DNA of 51,405 nt from Nostoc spongiaeforme FACHB-130 (GTDB lineage: Bacteria > Cyanobacteriota > Cyanobacteriia > Cyanobacteriales > Nostocaceae). Shown here one piece after another: positions 24,514-33,831 of the stretch (within the stretch, counting starts at the first letter, position 1; each line of letters starts with the position of its first letter). Position numbers and translations under genes: made by a program. The stretch lies in NCBI RefSeq assembly GCF_014698475.1, contig NZ_JACJTB010000047.1, forward strand, positions 1-51,405. Reading direction: 5' to 3'. Below the pieces are notes generated by a model. It did not search any database, was not told the DNA's origin, and was given only the letters and a program-made list of their open reading frames with translations.

Positions 24514-25176
24514 TTAATCACTAAACATTTGGACTGCATAAATTTGGCCATTTTTGCCAACAGCCATACCATAGCCAAATTTTTTATATTCCTGTCGGAG
24601 GAGATTTTGGCGGTGACTGTTGCTATACATCCAACCGCGTTGAAAATCTTCGACTTTACCGTAAGTTAAACCTAAACCTTGCACACTATCTTGAATAATA
24701 TTTTCGCCAACTGCCACACGCCGATTACCACCAATTTGAATGTAGCGATCGCTGGGATTTTTCCCATCTAAAGAAATATGATTAAAATACTGCCGCTCTA
24801 GCATATCTTGGGCGTGGAATTGTGCAGCGAGTGATAGTAAAGAGTCTGCCGTTAAAGGTTTTAAATTATTTAAAGTGCGATCTCGATTGACCAATTCTAA
24901 AGCAAACTGTCTTAACTCTGGCTCAGAACGTAACTGTTCTGCATTCCAAATGGTAACTTGCGTCCGGCCGATTTTCCAATCAGCACCACCATTGCCGTTA
25001 TACAGACCTTGTTTGAGTAGTCCAAAAGGGGAAAGTTCTGTCCAAAAATAATTAATATCGATTGGATCTCCCCGCAAAGCCTGACGAATAAAGTATGTAG
25101 TTGGTCTAAATGCCAAAACCAGCATAAATAGAACAACGTATTTCCACCAAACGTTGACTTTGCGTTTTGTATCCAT
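24514..25176 (-). CDS. CAP-domain (SCP-like) protein with N-terminal membrane anchor
   Basis: 220 residues. An N-terminal hydrophobic helix (YVVLFMLVLAFRPTTYFI, residues about 13-30) is probably an uncleaved anchor or signal, placing the rest outside the cytoplasm. The CAP domain (about 85-215) shows LELVNRDRTLNNLKPLTADSLLSLAAQFHAQDMLERQYFNHIS, VGENI, and GWMYSNSHRQNLLRQEYKKFGYGMAVG, matching bacterial CAP proteins (YkwD type) with conserved His and Glu in the cavity. Function of bacterial CAP proteins is mostly unknown; cell-wall or lipid binding has been suggested. Convergent with nothing obvious; the gene downstream is the DNA remnant region. Confidence 0.88.
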   Translation of the reverse strand: MDTKRKVNVWWKYVVLFMLVLAFRPTTYFIRQALRGDPIDINYFWTELSPFGLLKQGLYNGNGGADWKIGRTQVTIWNAEQLRSEPELRQFALELVNRDRTLNNLKPLTADSLLSLAAQFHAQDMLERQYFNHISLDGKNPSDRYIQIGGNRRVAVGENIIQDSVQGLGLTYGKVEDFQRGWMYSNSHRQNLLRQEYKKFGYGMAVGKNGQIYAVQMFSD

Positions 25177-25323
25177 TGCCTTGATTTAAAATGAGCGATG
25201 CACAAACTACTTAAACGGTCTTACATCTACATATTGCCTGATTAAGTAACAATTTAGCACTGATGATTGCTTTATAGCGATCGCCAGTAGTCAAAAAAAC
25301 ATAGATTTCCACCATACCTAAAT

Positions 25324-26325
25324 TTAATCCCAGAATTCACCCAGAGCCGTCAATTGGTCGCGGTATTCAATCCGAATTACCCAATCTTCAGGCCATGCAG
25401 CCATACCTAAATATGCTCCAGCAAAAGCACCCGCTAAACAAGCAATTGAGTCGGAGTCGCCTGCTGTCAGTGCAGCACGTCGCACTGCGGCTAACGGTGC
25501 TTCTGGAAAAAACAAAAAACATAATAAACCAGTAGCAAAAGCTTCCTCAGCTACCCAGCCTTCGCCTATAGCCAAACAGGGGTCAATGTCGCGGCTGGGG
25601 TTGACTAAGGCTGCGTCCAGACGGTCAAGCACTGCTAAACACTCATCCCAACCACAACTAATAAATTCTATTGGTGTATTTATCCCTGGGCGCTGCCATA
25701 AATTCCCCAGCCAATCAGCATGATAAACTGAACGCTGACTTAAGGCATAGTTGCGAAGATAAGCCGAACATTCTTGCGGTTCACCGCCCTTGACAAAATA
25801 AGTGATTGCTGCTGCCGTTAAATCAGAAGCTGCCAAGGCAGTTGGATGACCATGCGTTAATGCGGCTTGAAATTGAGCAACTGCCGCACGGGTTGTATCA
25901 TCTGTGGATAATAAACCGACAGGTACAACACGCATATTTGCACCACAGCCTTTAGAATTTGGCCTAGTTGCTTGCTGCCAAGGCAACCCTGCTTCCAGAT
26001 ATTCACAAGCCTGTAAGCAAGTCATTCCTGGAGCGCGATTATTGTCGGGACTGTGTAACCACTCCACAAAAGTACGTCTAAGAACAGGTTCCAAATTAGC
26101 TAGACTCAAGTTTGCAGTATCAACCTCAACTAAAGCTTGCGCCACTGCCAATGTCATTTGTGTGTCATCAGTGACACGTGCAGGATTCCCCACAATTTCT
26201 TGCAGCCCATTTGGCGGAAAGCGACGACGAATTTCTTCCACACTTAAAAATTCTGTAGCAGCACCCAAAGCATCACCACAGGCAAGCCCAAATAAACATC
26301 CAGAGGCACGACGCATAACTAACAT
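25324..26325 (-). CDS. ADP-ribosylglycohydrolase family protein
   Basis: 333 residues. Family ARH/DraG enzymes remove ADP-ribose from proteins, using two Mg ions. Metal-binding signatures: GLACGDALGAATEF near the N terminus, VTDDTQMTLAVAQALVE (first Asp pair) and the C-terminal GDSDSIACLAGAFAGAYLG (second Asp pair). All acidic ligands are present. In some diazotrophs DraG reactivates ADP-ribosylated nitrogenase reductase, but no draT is visible, and many cyanobacteria carry unrelated ARH genes, so that role is not claimed. Start could also be ATG 26316. Confidence 0.9.
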   Translation of the reverse strand: MLVMRRASGCLFGLACGDALGAATEFLSVEEIRRRFPPNGLQEIVGNPARVTDDTQMTLAVAQALVEVDTANLSLANLEPVLRRTFVEWLHSPDNNRAPGMTCLQACEYLEAGLPWQQATRPNSKGCGANMRVVPVGLLSTDDTTRAAVAQFQAALTHGHPTALAASDLTAAAITYFVKGGEPQECSAYLRNYALSQRSVYHADWLGNLWQRPGINTPIEFISCGWDECLAVLDRLDAALVNPSRDIDPCLAIGEGWVAEEAFATGLLCFLFFPEAPLAAVRRAALTAGDSDSIACLAGAFAGAYLGMAAWPEDWVIRIEYRDQLTALGEFWD

Positions 26326-26939
26326 TTTTTAATTACATTTTTAATACATAAAAGCTACAAAATCCACCTTTACCCTTACGAATTTTGGATGAGCCAATCT
26401 CAACTCCAAAATTACTTTACTAATACTGAAGTTACTGCCACAAATATTATCCCTACTCCCCACTCCCTATTCCCTACTCCCACCATAGGTTACTATCTTT
26501 GACTGCACTTGGTATAAGTATCCGCATTTTGACTGAATTTATTAGCCAAGCAATCCTTTTATAGCTCACTAATTCTCTGTATCTCTGGAGTTAATGTTGT
26601 TTAAAGACGGCAAACACCACATGGTGATTACGGTTCACCCTAATTACTGGATGTATTAATTCTCATAAATTAGACGAAGTGAAAGCAAATTAATCCATGA
26701 ACCAACTAGACAAAACTTTAAAATTAACCGTCCCAAAGCAGGTTCGGGAAACCACCCTTCATGGACTGGCTATACAAGCTCAGTATATATATCAGCAGAA
26801 ATTGGGGCTATAACCCCAACGCAACCGAGCTAAAGGTCATTGATGCTGAAGTAACTGCTTTCATAAAATCAGTTGGTTCAAGATTTAGTCCTTATATTCC
26901 CATTCATTCATTTGTAGTTATACGGAGCCAGCACCTAAC
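26326..26939. promoter_or_regulatory. Intergenic region upstream of dnaK
   Basis: About 614 bases without a supported gene. Holds a CCCTACTCC-type heptamer array (26450-26485). I saw no CIRCE-type inverted repeat (TTAGCACTC...GAGTGCTAA), so HrcA control at this site is not indicated. The promoter for dnaK should lie in the last ~300 bases. Confidence 0.5.
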
Positions 26940-28841
26940 ATGGCAAAAGTAGTTGGAATTGACTTAGGAACAACTAACTCCTGCGTGGCAGTGATGGAAG
27001 GTGGTAAACCCACGGTTATTGCTAACGCAGAAGGTTTTCGCACAACACCATCAGTAGTAGCGTTTGCGAAAAATGGCGACACCTTGGTAGGACAAATTGC
27101 CAAGCGCCAAGCAGTCATGAACCCCGAAAACACTTTTTACTCGGTTAAGCGGTTCATTGGTCGCCGCTTCGACGAAGTTACTAACGAAGCTACAGAAGTT
27201 TCTTATAAAGTGTTGAGCAGTGGCGGTAACGTCAAGCTAGACTCTCCTGGCGCTGGTAAGCAGTTCGCCCCAGAAGAAATTTCCGCTAAAGTTCTGCGTA
27301 AACTCGTTGAAGACGCAAGCAAATATTTGGGTGAAACTGTTACCCAAGCTGTAATCACAGTTCCGGCATACTTCAACGACTCTCAACGTCAAGCGACCAA
27401 AGATGCTGGTAAAATCGCTGGGATTGAAGTATTACGGATTATCAACGAACCTACCGCCGCTTCTTTGGCTTACGGCTTTGATAAGAAGAGCAACGAAACT
27501 ATCCTGGTATTTGACTTGGGTGGTGGTACATTCGACGTATCTGTACTCGAAGTAGGCGACGGCGTATTTGAAGTATTAGCAACTTCTGGTGATACCCACC
27601 TTGGTGGTGATGACTTCGATAAGAAAATTGTTGACTTCTTAGCAGAACAGTTTAAGAAAGACGAAGGTATCGACCTCCGCAAAGACAGACAAGCATTGCA
27701 ACGTTTGACTGAAGCTGCTGAAAAAGCCAAAATTGAACTTTCCAGCGTGACTCAAGCGGAAATTAACTTACCATTCATCACCGCTACCCAGGACGGGCCA
27801 AAACACCTGGATATGACCCTGACTCGTGCTAAGTTTGAAGAGCTTTGCGCTGACTTAATCGACCGTTCTCGTATTCCTGTGGAGAATGCGCTCCGCGATG
27901 CTAAGTTAAGCAAAAATGACATCGATGAAGTGGTGTTAGTTGGTGGTTCTACCCGTATTCCCGCAGTCCAAGAGTTGGTGAAGCGGATATTGGGTAAAGA
28001 ACCTAACCAAACTGTTAACCCTGATGAAGTGGTAGCAGTTGGTGCTGCGATTCAAGCAGGTGTCTTGGCTGGTGATGTTACTGGTATCTTGTTGTTAGAC
28101 GTAACACCATTGTCCTTGGGTGTTGAAACCTTGGGTGGTGTAATGACCAAGATTATTCCTCGTAACACCACAATTCCTACCAAGAAATCTGAGGTATTCT
28201 CTACTGCTGTTGATGGTCAAACCAACGTAGAAATTCACGTCCTCCAAGGTGAACGGGAATTTGCTAATGACAACAAGAGTTTGGGAACCTTCCGCCTTGA
28301 TGGTATTCCTCCCGCGCCCCGTGGCGTACCTCAAATTGAAGTGGTATTTGACATCGACGCTAACGGTATCCTCAACGTTACCGCTAAGGACAAAGGTACT
28401 GGTAAGGAACAGTCCATCAGCATTACTGGTGCTTCTACCTTAGATAAAAATGATGTTGACCGGATGGTGCGAGAAGCAGAACAAAACGCTTCATCTGACA
28501 AAGAGCGCCGTGAGAAAATTGATCGCAAGAACCAAGCTGACTCTTTAGCATACCAAGCTGAGAAGCAACTGCAAGAATTAGGTGATAAAGTTCCTGCTGC
28601 TGACAAAACCAAGGTTGAAGGTTTGGTGAAAGACCTGCGGGAAGCTGTTGCGAAGGAAGATGATGAGCAAATCACCAAGCTGATGCCAGAATTGCAACAA
28701 GCACTATTCGCAGTTGGTAGCAATATCTATCAACAAGCTGGTGGTGCTGCACCTGGTGCTGAACCTCAAGATGGCGGTGCTTCTAGTTCTTCTGGTGGCG
28801 GTGATGATGTAATTGATGCAGATTTTACTGAAAGCAAATAA
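26940..28841 (+). CDS. dnaK: Chaperone DnaK (DnaK2-type)
   Basis: Hsp70 chaperone: ATP-driven binding and release of unfolded polypeptides with DnaJ and GrpE. 633 residues. ATPase domain: [19 protein letters not shown] at the N terminus, [32 protein letters not shown], and [10 protein letters not shown]; linker [21 protein letters not shown]; substrate domain with [15 protein letters not shown]; helical lid; and a Gly/Ser-rich tail ending [12 protein letters not shown]. It is closest in pattern to the essential DnaK2 of cyanobacteria. No dnaJ or grpE adjoins it. Confidence 0.98.
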   Translation: MAKVVGIDLGTTNSCVAVMEGGKPTVIANAEGFRTTPSVVAFAKNGDTLVGQIAKRQAVMNPENTFYSVKRFIGRRFDEVTNEATEVSYKVLSSGGNVKLDSPGAGKQFAPEEISAKVLRKLVEDASKYLGETVTQAVITVPAYFNDSQRQATKDAGKIAGIEVLRIINEPTAASLAYGFDKKSNETILVFDLGGGTFDVSVLEVGDGVFEVLATSGDTHLGGDDFDKKIVDFLAEQFKKDEGIDLRKDRQALQRLTEAAEKAKIELSSVTQAEINLPFITATQDGPKHLDMTLTRAKFEELCADLIDRSRIPVENALRDAKLSKNDIDEVVLVGGSTRIPAVQELVKRILGKEPNQTVNPDEVVAVGAAIQAGVLAGDVTGILLLDVTPLSLGVETLGGVMTKIIPRNTTIPTKKSEVFSTAVDGQTNVEIHVLQGEREFANDNKSLGTFRLDGIPPAPRGVPQIEVVFDIDANGILNVTAKDKGTGKEQSISITGASTLDKNDVDRMVREAEQNASSDKERREKIDRKNQADSLAYQAEKQLQELGDKVPAADKTKVEGLVKDLREAVAKEDDEQITKLMPELQQALFAVGSNIYQQAGGAAPGAEPQDGGASSSSGGGDDVIDADFTESK

Positions 28842-28888
28842 TTCCTCCAATGATGTAGGGAAGGTGAGACATTCCCTACTCAATATTT

Positions 28889-28923
28889 CCCATCCACGCA
28901 TTTGCCTGGGTGGGGATTTTTTT
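28889..28923 (+). terminator. Rho-independent terminator of dnaK
   Basis: CCCATCCA (28889-28896) pairs with TGGGTGGG (28907-28914) with one G-T pair, then GA and TTTTTTT. It lies 48 bases after the dnaK stop. Confidence 0.85.
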
Positions 28924-28938
28924 ATGTGGGGATTTGGT

Positions 28939-29124
28939 ATGGCAGATTTTACTTGGGAAGACGATAAGCAGGTGGTGGTGCGTCAGGGCGATCGCAATTT
29001 GTGTACCCTGAATTATAGTCAGCAAAGTTTGGTATGGCGACAACGGCTGACTGGTTCAACATTTAGTGTTAAGGGCGTTGAGTTTGCCCATAGCCTAGTC
29101 AGGCTTTGTTTGTATAGCCCCTAA
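28939..29124 (+). CDS. Small hypothetical protein downstream of dnaK
   Basis: 61 residues from ATG 28939 (MADFTWEDDKQVVVRQGDRNLCTLNYSQQSLVWRQRL...), with an in-frame ATG at 28924 giving five more. The upstream extension of this frame into dnaK is ruled out by the terminator. The composition, rich in charged and aromatic residues with alternating beta-type pattern, looks like a genuine small beta protein rather than random translation, but I recognise no family. Confidence 0.5.
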   Translation: MADFTWEDDKQVVVRQGDRNLCTLNYSQQSLVWRQRLTGSTFSVKGVEFAHSLVRLCLYSP

Positions 29125-29221
29125 TTTCCAGTTTCTTGGGTTTATATGCAGCTTGATTATATAAAGCAATCTGGTTTGGGAATAATAAATCCACGGTAGA
29201 AAAGTTCCAGACCAGAGACAT

Positions 29222-30379
29222 ATGTTAAATGTAGTAGTTGGCCATAGTAATGATCCTGATTCTTTATCAGCAATTTCTGAAATTCTAGAGCAATGTCAAG
29301 AGAATTTAAACGGTAAACTTCCTCAAGCTGGGATTTTATTTGCTGCAATTGACTTTGATTATGCACTCATATTGCAAGAAATTACCAAAGCTTTTCCTAG
29401 TATTGAATTAATTGGTGGTACTACCGATGCTGAAATTTCCTCATTATTACAATTCCAGCAAGATTCTATAGCTCTAATGCTATTTTGTGCTGATGAAATT
29501 GAAATTTATGCAGGATTAGGTAGAAACTTATCACAAGACCCAATTTTAGCTACTCAACAAGCTGTAGAACAAGCAAAGTCCAAAATCAAAAATCAAGCGA
29601 GTTCTCAATTATGCTTGACTTTTCCAGAAAGTTTAACAGTTGATGGTGTAGCAATTGTAGAAGGACTAAAACTAGCATTGGGGAAAGATATTCCGATTTT
29701 TGGTGGCTTAACTGCTGATCAGTGGAAATTTGAAAAGACTTATCAATTTTTTCAAACAGAGATTCTGAGTGATGCTGTTCCCGTATTGATATTTTCTGGC
29801 AAATTCTTGTTTTCTCAAGGAGTAGCTAGTGGTTGGCATCCTCTCGGTAAAAAAGGCAAAATTACCAAGGTAGATAAAAATATTCTTTATGAAATTAATC
29901 ATAAACCTGCATTAGATTTCTATCATCATTATTTAGGTGGTCTGCCTCCTTCTGGGGAATATCCTTTAGCGGTATTTGAATCAGAAACAGAAGAGTTTTA
30001 TATGCGTGCGCCTAGTGTTTATGATCCTGAAAAAGGCAGCATTACTTTTTTAGGAGAAATACCAGCAGATGTTTTTGTTCAAATAGCACAAGCCAGCCGT
30101 AATGAGATTTTAGATGCGGCAAAAACATCAATTACAAATGCGTTAAATAATTATCCTGGTAAACAGCCGGATGCAGCTTTATTTTTTTCTTGTGCAGCGC
30201 GTCGGCTACTGCTAGGTACGCGCACTATCGAAGAATATCAACTTGCTCAAGAATTTTTAACATCAGATATTCCAGGTTGCGGTTTTTATACGCATGGTGA
30301 AATATCACCTTTAAATGGTGGCGGCGAAACTAGACTACATCATGAAACTTTTGTCACTCTTTTAATAGGAAGACATTAA
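29222..30379 (+). CDS. FIST-domain sensor protein
   Basis: 385 residues with FIST_N (about 1-225; GILFAAIDFDYALILQEITKAFPSIELIGGTTDAEISS) and FIST_C (about 225-370; YHHYLGGLPPSGEYPLAVFE, FFSCAARRLLLGTRTIEEYQLAQEFL, GCGFYTHGEISP). FIST is an intracellular ligand-binding sensor domain, thought to bind small molecules such as amino acids, usually fused or linked to signalling modules. The next gene, a histidine kinase lacking its own sensor, starts only 6 bases after its stop, so the two almost certainly form a split sensor-kinase pair. Confidence 0.92.
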   Translation: MLNVVVGHSNDPDSLSAISEILEQCQENLNGKLPQAGILFAAIDFDYALILQEITKAFPSIELIGGTTDAEISSLLQFQQDSIALMLFCADEIEIYAGLGRNLSQDPILATQQAVEQAKSKIKNQASSQLCLTFPESLTVDGVAIVEGLKLALGKDIPIFGGLTADQWKFEKTYQFFQTEILSDAVPVLIFSGKFLFSQGVASGWHPLGKKGKITKVDKNILYEINHKPALDFYHHYLGGLPPSGEYPLAVFESETEEFYMRAPSVYDPEKGSITFLGEIPADVFVQIAQASRNEILDAAKTSITNALNNYPGKQPDAALFFSCAARRLLLGTRTIEEYQLAQEFLTSDIPGCGFYTHGEISPLNGGGETRLHHETFVTLLIGRH

Positions 30380-30385
30380 ATCATC

Positions 30386-31474
30386 ATGCCATCAGAACAT
30401 GAGCAAAGAATCAAAGAGTTGGAAAAAGCTAATCGTATTCTCCAGAAAAAGCTAGAGCGTTCTGAATCTTTAAGAATTGCTTTAGAGGAAACTAATGAAA
30501 AGAAAGAGGCATTATTTCTGAATGTAATTGATGAATTACGTGAGTCACAAAAAACTTTAGAAGAACAAAGCCGAGATTTAGAAGAAACTTTAAAAAAATT
30601 GCGTGCTACGCAAAGCAAATTAGTAGAATCTGAGAAGATGTCGGCTTTAGGAATTTTAGTAGCTGGGATTGCCCATGAAATTAATAATCCGGTAAATTTT
30701 ATTTACGGTAATATTAATTATGTTGCTCAATATGCCGATGATATTTTAGAACTACTCAAATGCTATCAAGAATCTTATCCAGAGCCGAGTTTAAAAATAG
30801 CAAATAAAATCAAAAGCATGGATTTAGACTTTATCAAGAAAGATTTCTTACAAGTTATAAATTCTATGGAAATTGGCAGTCAGCGGATTAGTGAAATTGT
30901 ACGTTCTTTACGTAGTTTTTCCCGCTTAGATGAAGCAGAAGTGAAAAAGGTCAATATTCATGAAGGCATTGATAGCACCTTAATGCTACTGCAAAATCGC
31001 CTCAAGTCTCAAACCAATTATCCAGAAATCACGGTTATTAAAGAATATGGCGATTTACCAAGGGTAGCTTGTTATGCAGGTAAACTTAATCAAGCCTTGA
31101 TTAATATTATTAGTAATGCTATCGATGCTTTAGAACAGAAAATCGATTATCTTCAGCACAGTTATTATCCAACAAATGGTATAGCTACACTACCAATATT
31201 AACTTTTAATCCTACAATCAAAATTACTACAGAATTAATAGATAACTGGATTTCAATTCGCATTAGTGACAATGGAATAGGAATTGATGAAAAAGTTACT
31301 GAAAAAATATTTAACCCATTTTTCACTACTAAACCAGTGGGTAAAGGTACAGGTTTAGGACTTTCGATTAGCTATCAAATTATTGTTGAAACTCATCAAG
31401 GTCAAATAGATTGTAAATCAATTCCAGGTACGGGTACAGAATTGATTATTATGATTCCTCAACAACGATTGTAG
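30386..31474 (+). CDS. Sensor histidine kinase, no own sensor domain
   Basis: 362 residues. Residues 1-85 form a coiled coil (KRIKELEKANRILQKKLERS-type heptads, LRATQSKLVESEKMSALGIL). The H-box is LVAGIAHEINNPVNFIYGN with the phospho-acceptor His; catalytic ATPase motifs are N-box IISNAIDALEQ, G1 ISDNGIGIDEKV, F-box FNPFFTTKPVGKGTGLGLS and G2 GTGTELII. No transmembrane segment, so cytosolic. The coiled coil would couple the kinase to the FIST protein encoded 6 bases upstream. No response regulator is adjacent, so its target is unknown. Confidence 0.92.
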   Translation: MPSEHEQRIKELEKANRILQKKLERSESLRIALEETNEKKEALFLNVIDELRESQKTLEEQSRDLEETLKKLRATQSKLVESEKMSALGILVAGIAHEINNPVNFIYGNINYVAQYADDILELLKCYQESYPEPSLKIANKIKSMDLDFIKKDFLQVINSMEIGSQRISEIVRSLRSFSRLDEAEVKKVNIHEGIDSTLMLLQNRLKSQTNYPEITVIKEYGDLPRVACYAGKLNQALINIISNAIDALEQKIDYLQHSYYPTNGIATLPILTFNPTIKITTELIDNWISIRISDNGIGIDEKVTEKIFNPFFTTKPVGKGTGLGLSISYQIIVETHQGQIDCKSIPGTGTELIIMIPQQRL

Positions 31475-31536
31475 TTTTTATATAAATAAAATAACGATCG
31501 CAATTATCAGTAATGCTAATTTTTAGCGATCGCCTG

Positions 31537-32220
31537 TTATTCACTAGGTAAATTATCAGGGTCAATGCCAAGCGATCGCAAATGTTGAGCTAACTTTTCG
31601 GCTCGTTCTTCTGCTGTGAGGTGGCGCGTACCTTGTTCATCATACCAAGACAGTAATTCTTGGGGAATGCCACCAACTACACCTTGATATCTGCCGATAC
31701 CTAAGCCGACTTCTGACATCCAGTAAGGTTCACCAATTTGTAATTGATAGTTACCATCTACCAACTTATACACTTCAAATGGTTGATGTTGGTCGCGTCG
31801 CCAGTATTCGGGATTGTAAATTACGTAGTACAGTACGCCGAGTTTGGCATAGATTAGCATTTTAGCGTCGTATTCTTCTCCTGGTGTATGAGACACCATT
31901 TCTATTACCAAAATAGGAACTACTTCGTTTTCTTCCCAGACGGCGTAACTTTTGCGCGACTTACCACCTTTTCTCCGTTCTACTCCCACGCTTAAAAACG
32001 CATCTGGTACTACTGGCACTCTGGGGTTAACTCCCGTGGTGTGATAAACTGCCATATCTACACCAAAGTACCAATCTTGGCGATTTGCCCAAATAGTGTT
32101 GAGTAAAAATAATAAAATGTTGGGCAGTAAGTTTTGGTCTTCGTTATCCACTGGTGTATCGTCTGAGCATGGCAGTTCATCAGTGCTAGGTAACGCATTT
32201 TTGAGATCGGGGGAAAGCAT
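31537..32220 (-). CDS. Uma2 family (DUF820) putative endonuclease
   Basis: 227 residues, the longer subtype that ends with a helical tail (LTAEERAEKLAQHLRSLGIDPDNLP) found in many cyanobacterial Uma2 proteins. Core motifs: VPDAFLSVGV, VPILVIEMVSHTPGEEYDAKMLIYAKLGVLYYVIYNPEYWRRD, with the Asp, Glu-x-x and Lys residues of the PD-(D/E)XK fold. Stands convergent to the histidine kinase gene. Not closely similar to the copy at 7309-7929. Confidence 0.9.
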   Translation of the reverse strand: MLSPDLKNALPSTDELPCSDDTPVDNEDQNLLPNILLFLLNTIWANRQDWYFGVDMAVYHTTGVNPRVPVVPDAFLSVGVERRKGGKSRKSYAVWEENEVVPILVIEMVSHTPGEEYDAKMLIYAKLGVLYYVIYNPEYWRRDQHQPFEVYKLVDGNYQLQIGEPYWMSEVGLGIGRYQGVVGGIPQELLSWYDEQGTRHLTAEERAEKLAQHLRSLGIDPDNLPSE

Positions 32221-32289
32221 AACCGTTATCTCGCTGGCGTTGGATTTATTAATTATAGGAAAAATTCTTCTCTGGGGTAATCAATAACT

Positions 32290-32405
32290 TCAGATGTCTT
32301 CTGTATCTTCTATGTTTTGAAAAATGCTTTCTATATCCTGCGCTCCATGAAGAATACGAACAATTTCTATATCTTGTTCCATAGAACGATAAAAAATGTA
32401 AAAAC
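32290..32405 (-). pseudogene. C-terminal remnant of a RelE/ParE toxin
   Basis: Reads GFYIFYRSMEQDIEIVRILHGAQDIESIFQNIEDTEDI, which is the last third of a ParE/RelE toxin (compare IVRILYAGQDIENIL in the intact ParE at 47263). The beginning is missing: the upstream sequence is the 30-base hairpin at 32401-32430. No antitoxin gene is next to it. Likely a decayed module, now only about 36 residues. Confidence 0.75.
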
Positions 32406-32430
32406 CCAGTTTTTGCCAAGAAACTGGGTT
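32401..32430 (-). terminator. 11-bp inverted repeat, likely terminator
   Basis: AAACCCAGTTT and AAACTGGGTTT form a perfect 11-bp stem with an 8-base loop. On the minus strand it is followed by TTACATTTTTT, so it can end the three-gene operon at 32453-34197. The same hairpin also resembles dispersed Nostoc palindromes and marks the breakpoint of the toxin remnant. Confidence 0.7.
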
Positions 32431-32452
32431 TAAAGATGAGTAAATGATGATT

Positions 32453-32824
32453 CTACAACCAATCTCGATAAGCAGAGATTTCATTGACACTAATTTCTAG
32501 CGGCCCACCTTTACCAAAGGGCGGATAAACTCTGATTTTGGCATTAGTTGTAAATCGCTCTAATCTATTACCTAATTGGGGAATATTGCTGACTATATGC
32601 CAGTAAGATACAATGTCAGGGCAGTCAATTACTAACATAATTTTTGCATTTTTATCAGTAAGATACCACTGACAGTTATTGAGTAAAGCTTGAGTAATGC
32701 GATCGCAACTGTAATAAAAACATCTGCCAATCGATTGCTCTAGCTCTAAGTGCAGCATTCCATCCTCTTTTGTGACCTCAGTTGGTGGTAAGTCATCGGG
32801 TGGAAGCTGGTTTAATTTAGACAT
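32453..32824 (-). CDS. Unknown protein, third gene of luciferase-like operon
   Basis: 123 residues from ATG 32824 (MSKLNQLPPDDLPP). This ATG overlaps the last codons of the luciferase-like gene by 8 bases, which is strong evidence of translational coupling and decides the start over an ATG at 32881. Contains a beta-alpha pattern (IMLVIDCPDIVSYWHIVSNI, then ERFTTNAKIRVYPPFGKGGP) but no motif I can name. A single YYSCDR cysteine is present. Function unknown; the coupling suggests it works with the monooxygenase. Confidence 0.65.
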   Translation of the reverse strand: MSKLNQLPPDDLPPTEVTKEDGMLHLELEQSIGRCFYYSCDRITQALLNNCQWYLTDKNAKIMLVIDCPDIVSYWHIVSNIPQLGNRLERFTTNAKIRVYPPFGKGGPLEISVNEISAYRDWL

Positions 32825-33818
32825 AATTGCGTACCTCTTGGTTGTAGCACTGCAAACTGTCGATGTTTTTTTGCATATCAAACGATGCGGGTTTGAGTGC
32901 TAATGTACCTAGATTCAATTCGTCCTGAAATTTTTTGATTTTGTCTCGACAAGTAATCGCATCACCAATGATTGAATTTTCAATCAAATAGTCTTCGTCA
33001 AAACAAATATTTGTCCGTTCAAATGGTTTATGTCCGGTGGAACTATTCTGCATTACTACTGCCGTATTAGCTTGCATTTTTTGGCTAAATTGGCGGATAA
33101 AAGGCATGGCTTCATTCACCGCAGCTTCGTTGGTTTTACCCACAAAAAAGAACCGCGCTAAGACAAAATTATCTGCACCACTAGGATTAATATTACGGTA
33201 TTCGTTGACGGTTTTTTTCAATCTCTCTAGCGCGAAGGGTGGCCCCCCCATTAAGCTAAAGGAATTTTGTGCGGCGAATTCGATGCTGGAAGTATCACCA
33301 CTAGCTATATATACCGGGATTTGCTGTTGCAAAGGTTTAGGGTATACTGTGAGGCGATCGCATTGATAATACTGCCCATAAAATGAAACTTCTTTTTCAT
33401 ATAACAGCTTATGAATCAATGCCATAGCCTCTAACATTCTGGCGCGAGATTCTCCCATTGAAATCGCAAAATGTTTATTTTGCTGTGGAAAAGGCCCGCC
33501 TTTGGCAATTCCAAATAATAATCTGCCATTACACAAATTATCCAAAGTCGCAATATCTTCTGCTACCCGAATCGGGTTGTAAAATGGCAGTAAAACCGCC
33601 GCAGTACCTAAGCGAATTGTGGAAGTGACACCTGCTAAATGCGCCATCAATAACAGCATCGAAGAACTGATATTGACTTCACTAAAATGGTGTTCACTTA
33701 CCCAGGCTTCGTCAAAGTTTAAGCTTTCGGCTTGTCTGACTAAAGCGACTTGCTCAAAAATTGCACGGCGGTAATTTTGGTGATGATTTTCGTAATTGCA
33801 GAAAAGTCCAATTTTCAT
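32817..33818 (-). CDS. LLM-class (luciferase-like) flavin-dependent oxidoreductase
   Basis: 333 residues with the bacterial-luciferase TIM-barrel pattern: MKIGLFCNYENHH, VRQAESLNFDEAWVSEHHF, LLLMAHLAGVTSTIRLGTAAVLLPFYNPIRVAEDIATLDNLCNGRLLFGIAKGG (the classic SGR-like N-G-R-L-x-x-G segment) and IPVYIASGDTSSIEFAAQ. Members are FMN/FMNH2-dependent monooxygenases or F420-dependent reductases; cyanobacteria lack F420 in most cases, so FMN is more likely. Starts 13 bases after the upstream unknown gene and overlaps the downstream one, so forms a three-gene operon. Substrate unknown. Confidence 0.9.
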   Translation of the reverse strand: MKIGLFCNYENHHQNYRRAIFEQVALVRQAESLNFDEAWVSEHHFSEVNISSSMLLLMAHLAGVTSTIRLGTAAVLLPFYNPIRVAEDIATLDNLCNGRLLFGIAKGGPFPQQNKHFAISMGESRARMLEAMALIHKLLYEKEVSFYGQYYQCDRLTVYPKPLQQQIPVYIASGDTSSIEFAAQNSFSLMGGPPFALERLKKTVNEYRNINPSGADNFVLARFFFVGKTNEAAVNEAMPFIRQFSQKMQANTAVVMQNSSTGHKPFERTNICFDEDYLIENSIIGDAITCRDKIKKFQDELNLGTLALKPASFDMQKNIDSLQCYNQEVRNYV

Positions 33819-33831
33819 TAGTTTACTATTC

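Noticed and set aside
25324-26325. DraG-type nitrogenase-reactivating role for the ADP-ribosylglycohydrolase
   Set aside because: No draT gene in view and the neighbours are unrelated; only family membership is supported.
26326-26939. CIRCE/HrcA site before dnaK
   Set aside because: No TTAGCACTC-N9-GAGTGCTAA or close variant found by eye.
26761-26952. 63-codon frame overlapping the dnaK start
   Set aside because: Lies in the dnaK leader and runs into its first codons in another frame; no sign of a real protein.
28813-28938. N-terminal extension of the small gene after dnaK
   Set aside because: Would begin inside dnaK and cross a strong terminator; the ATG at 28939 (or 28924) is far more likely.
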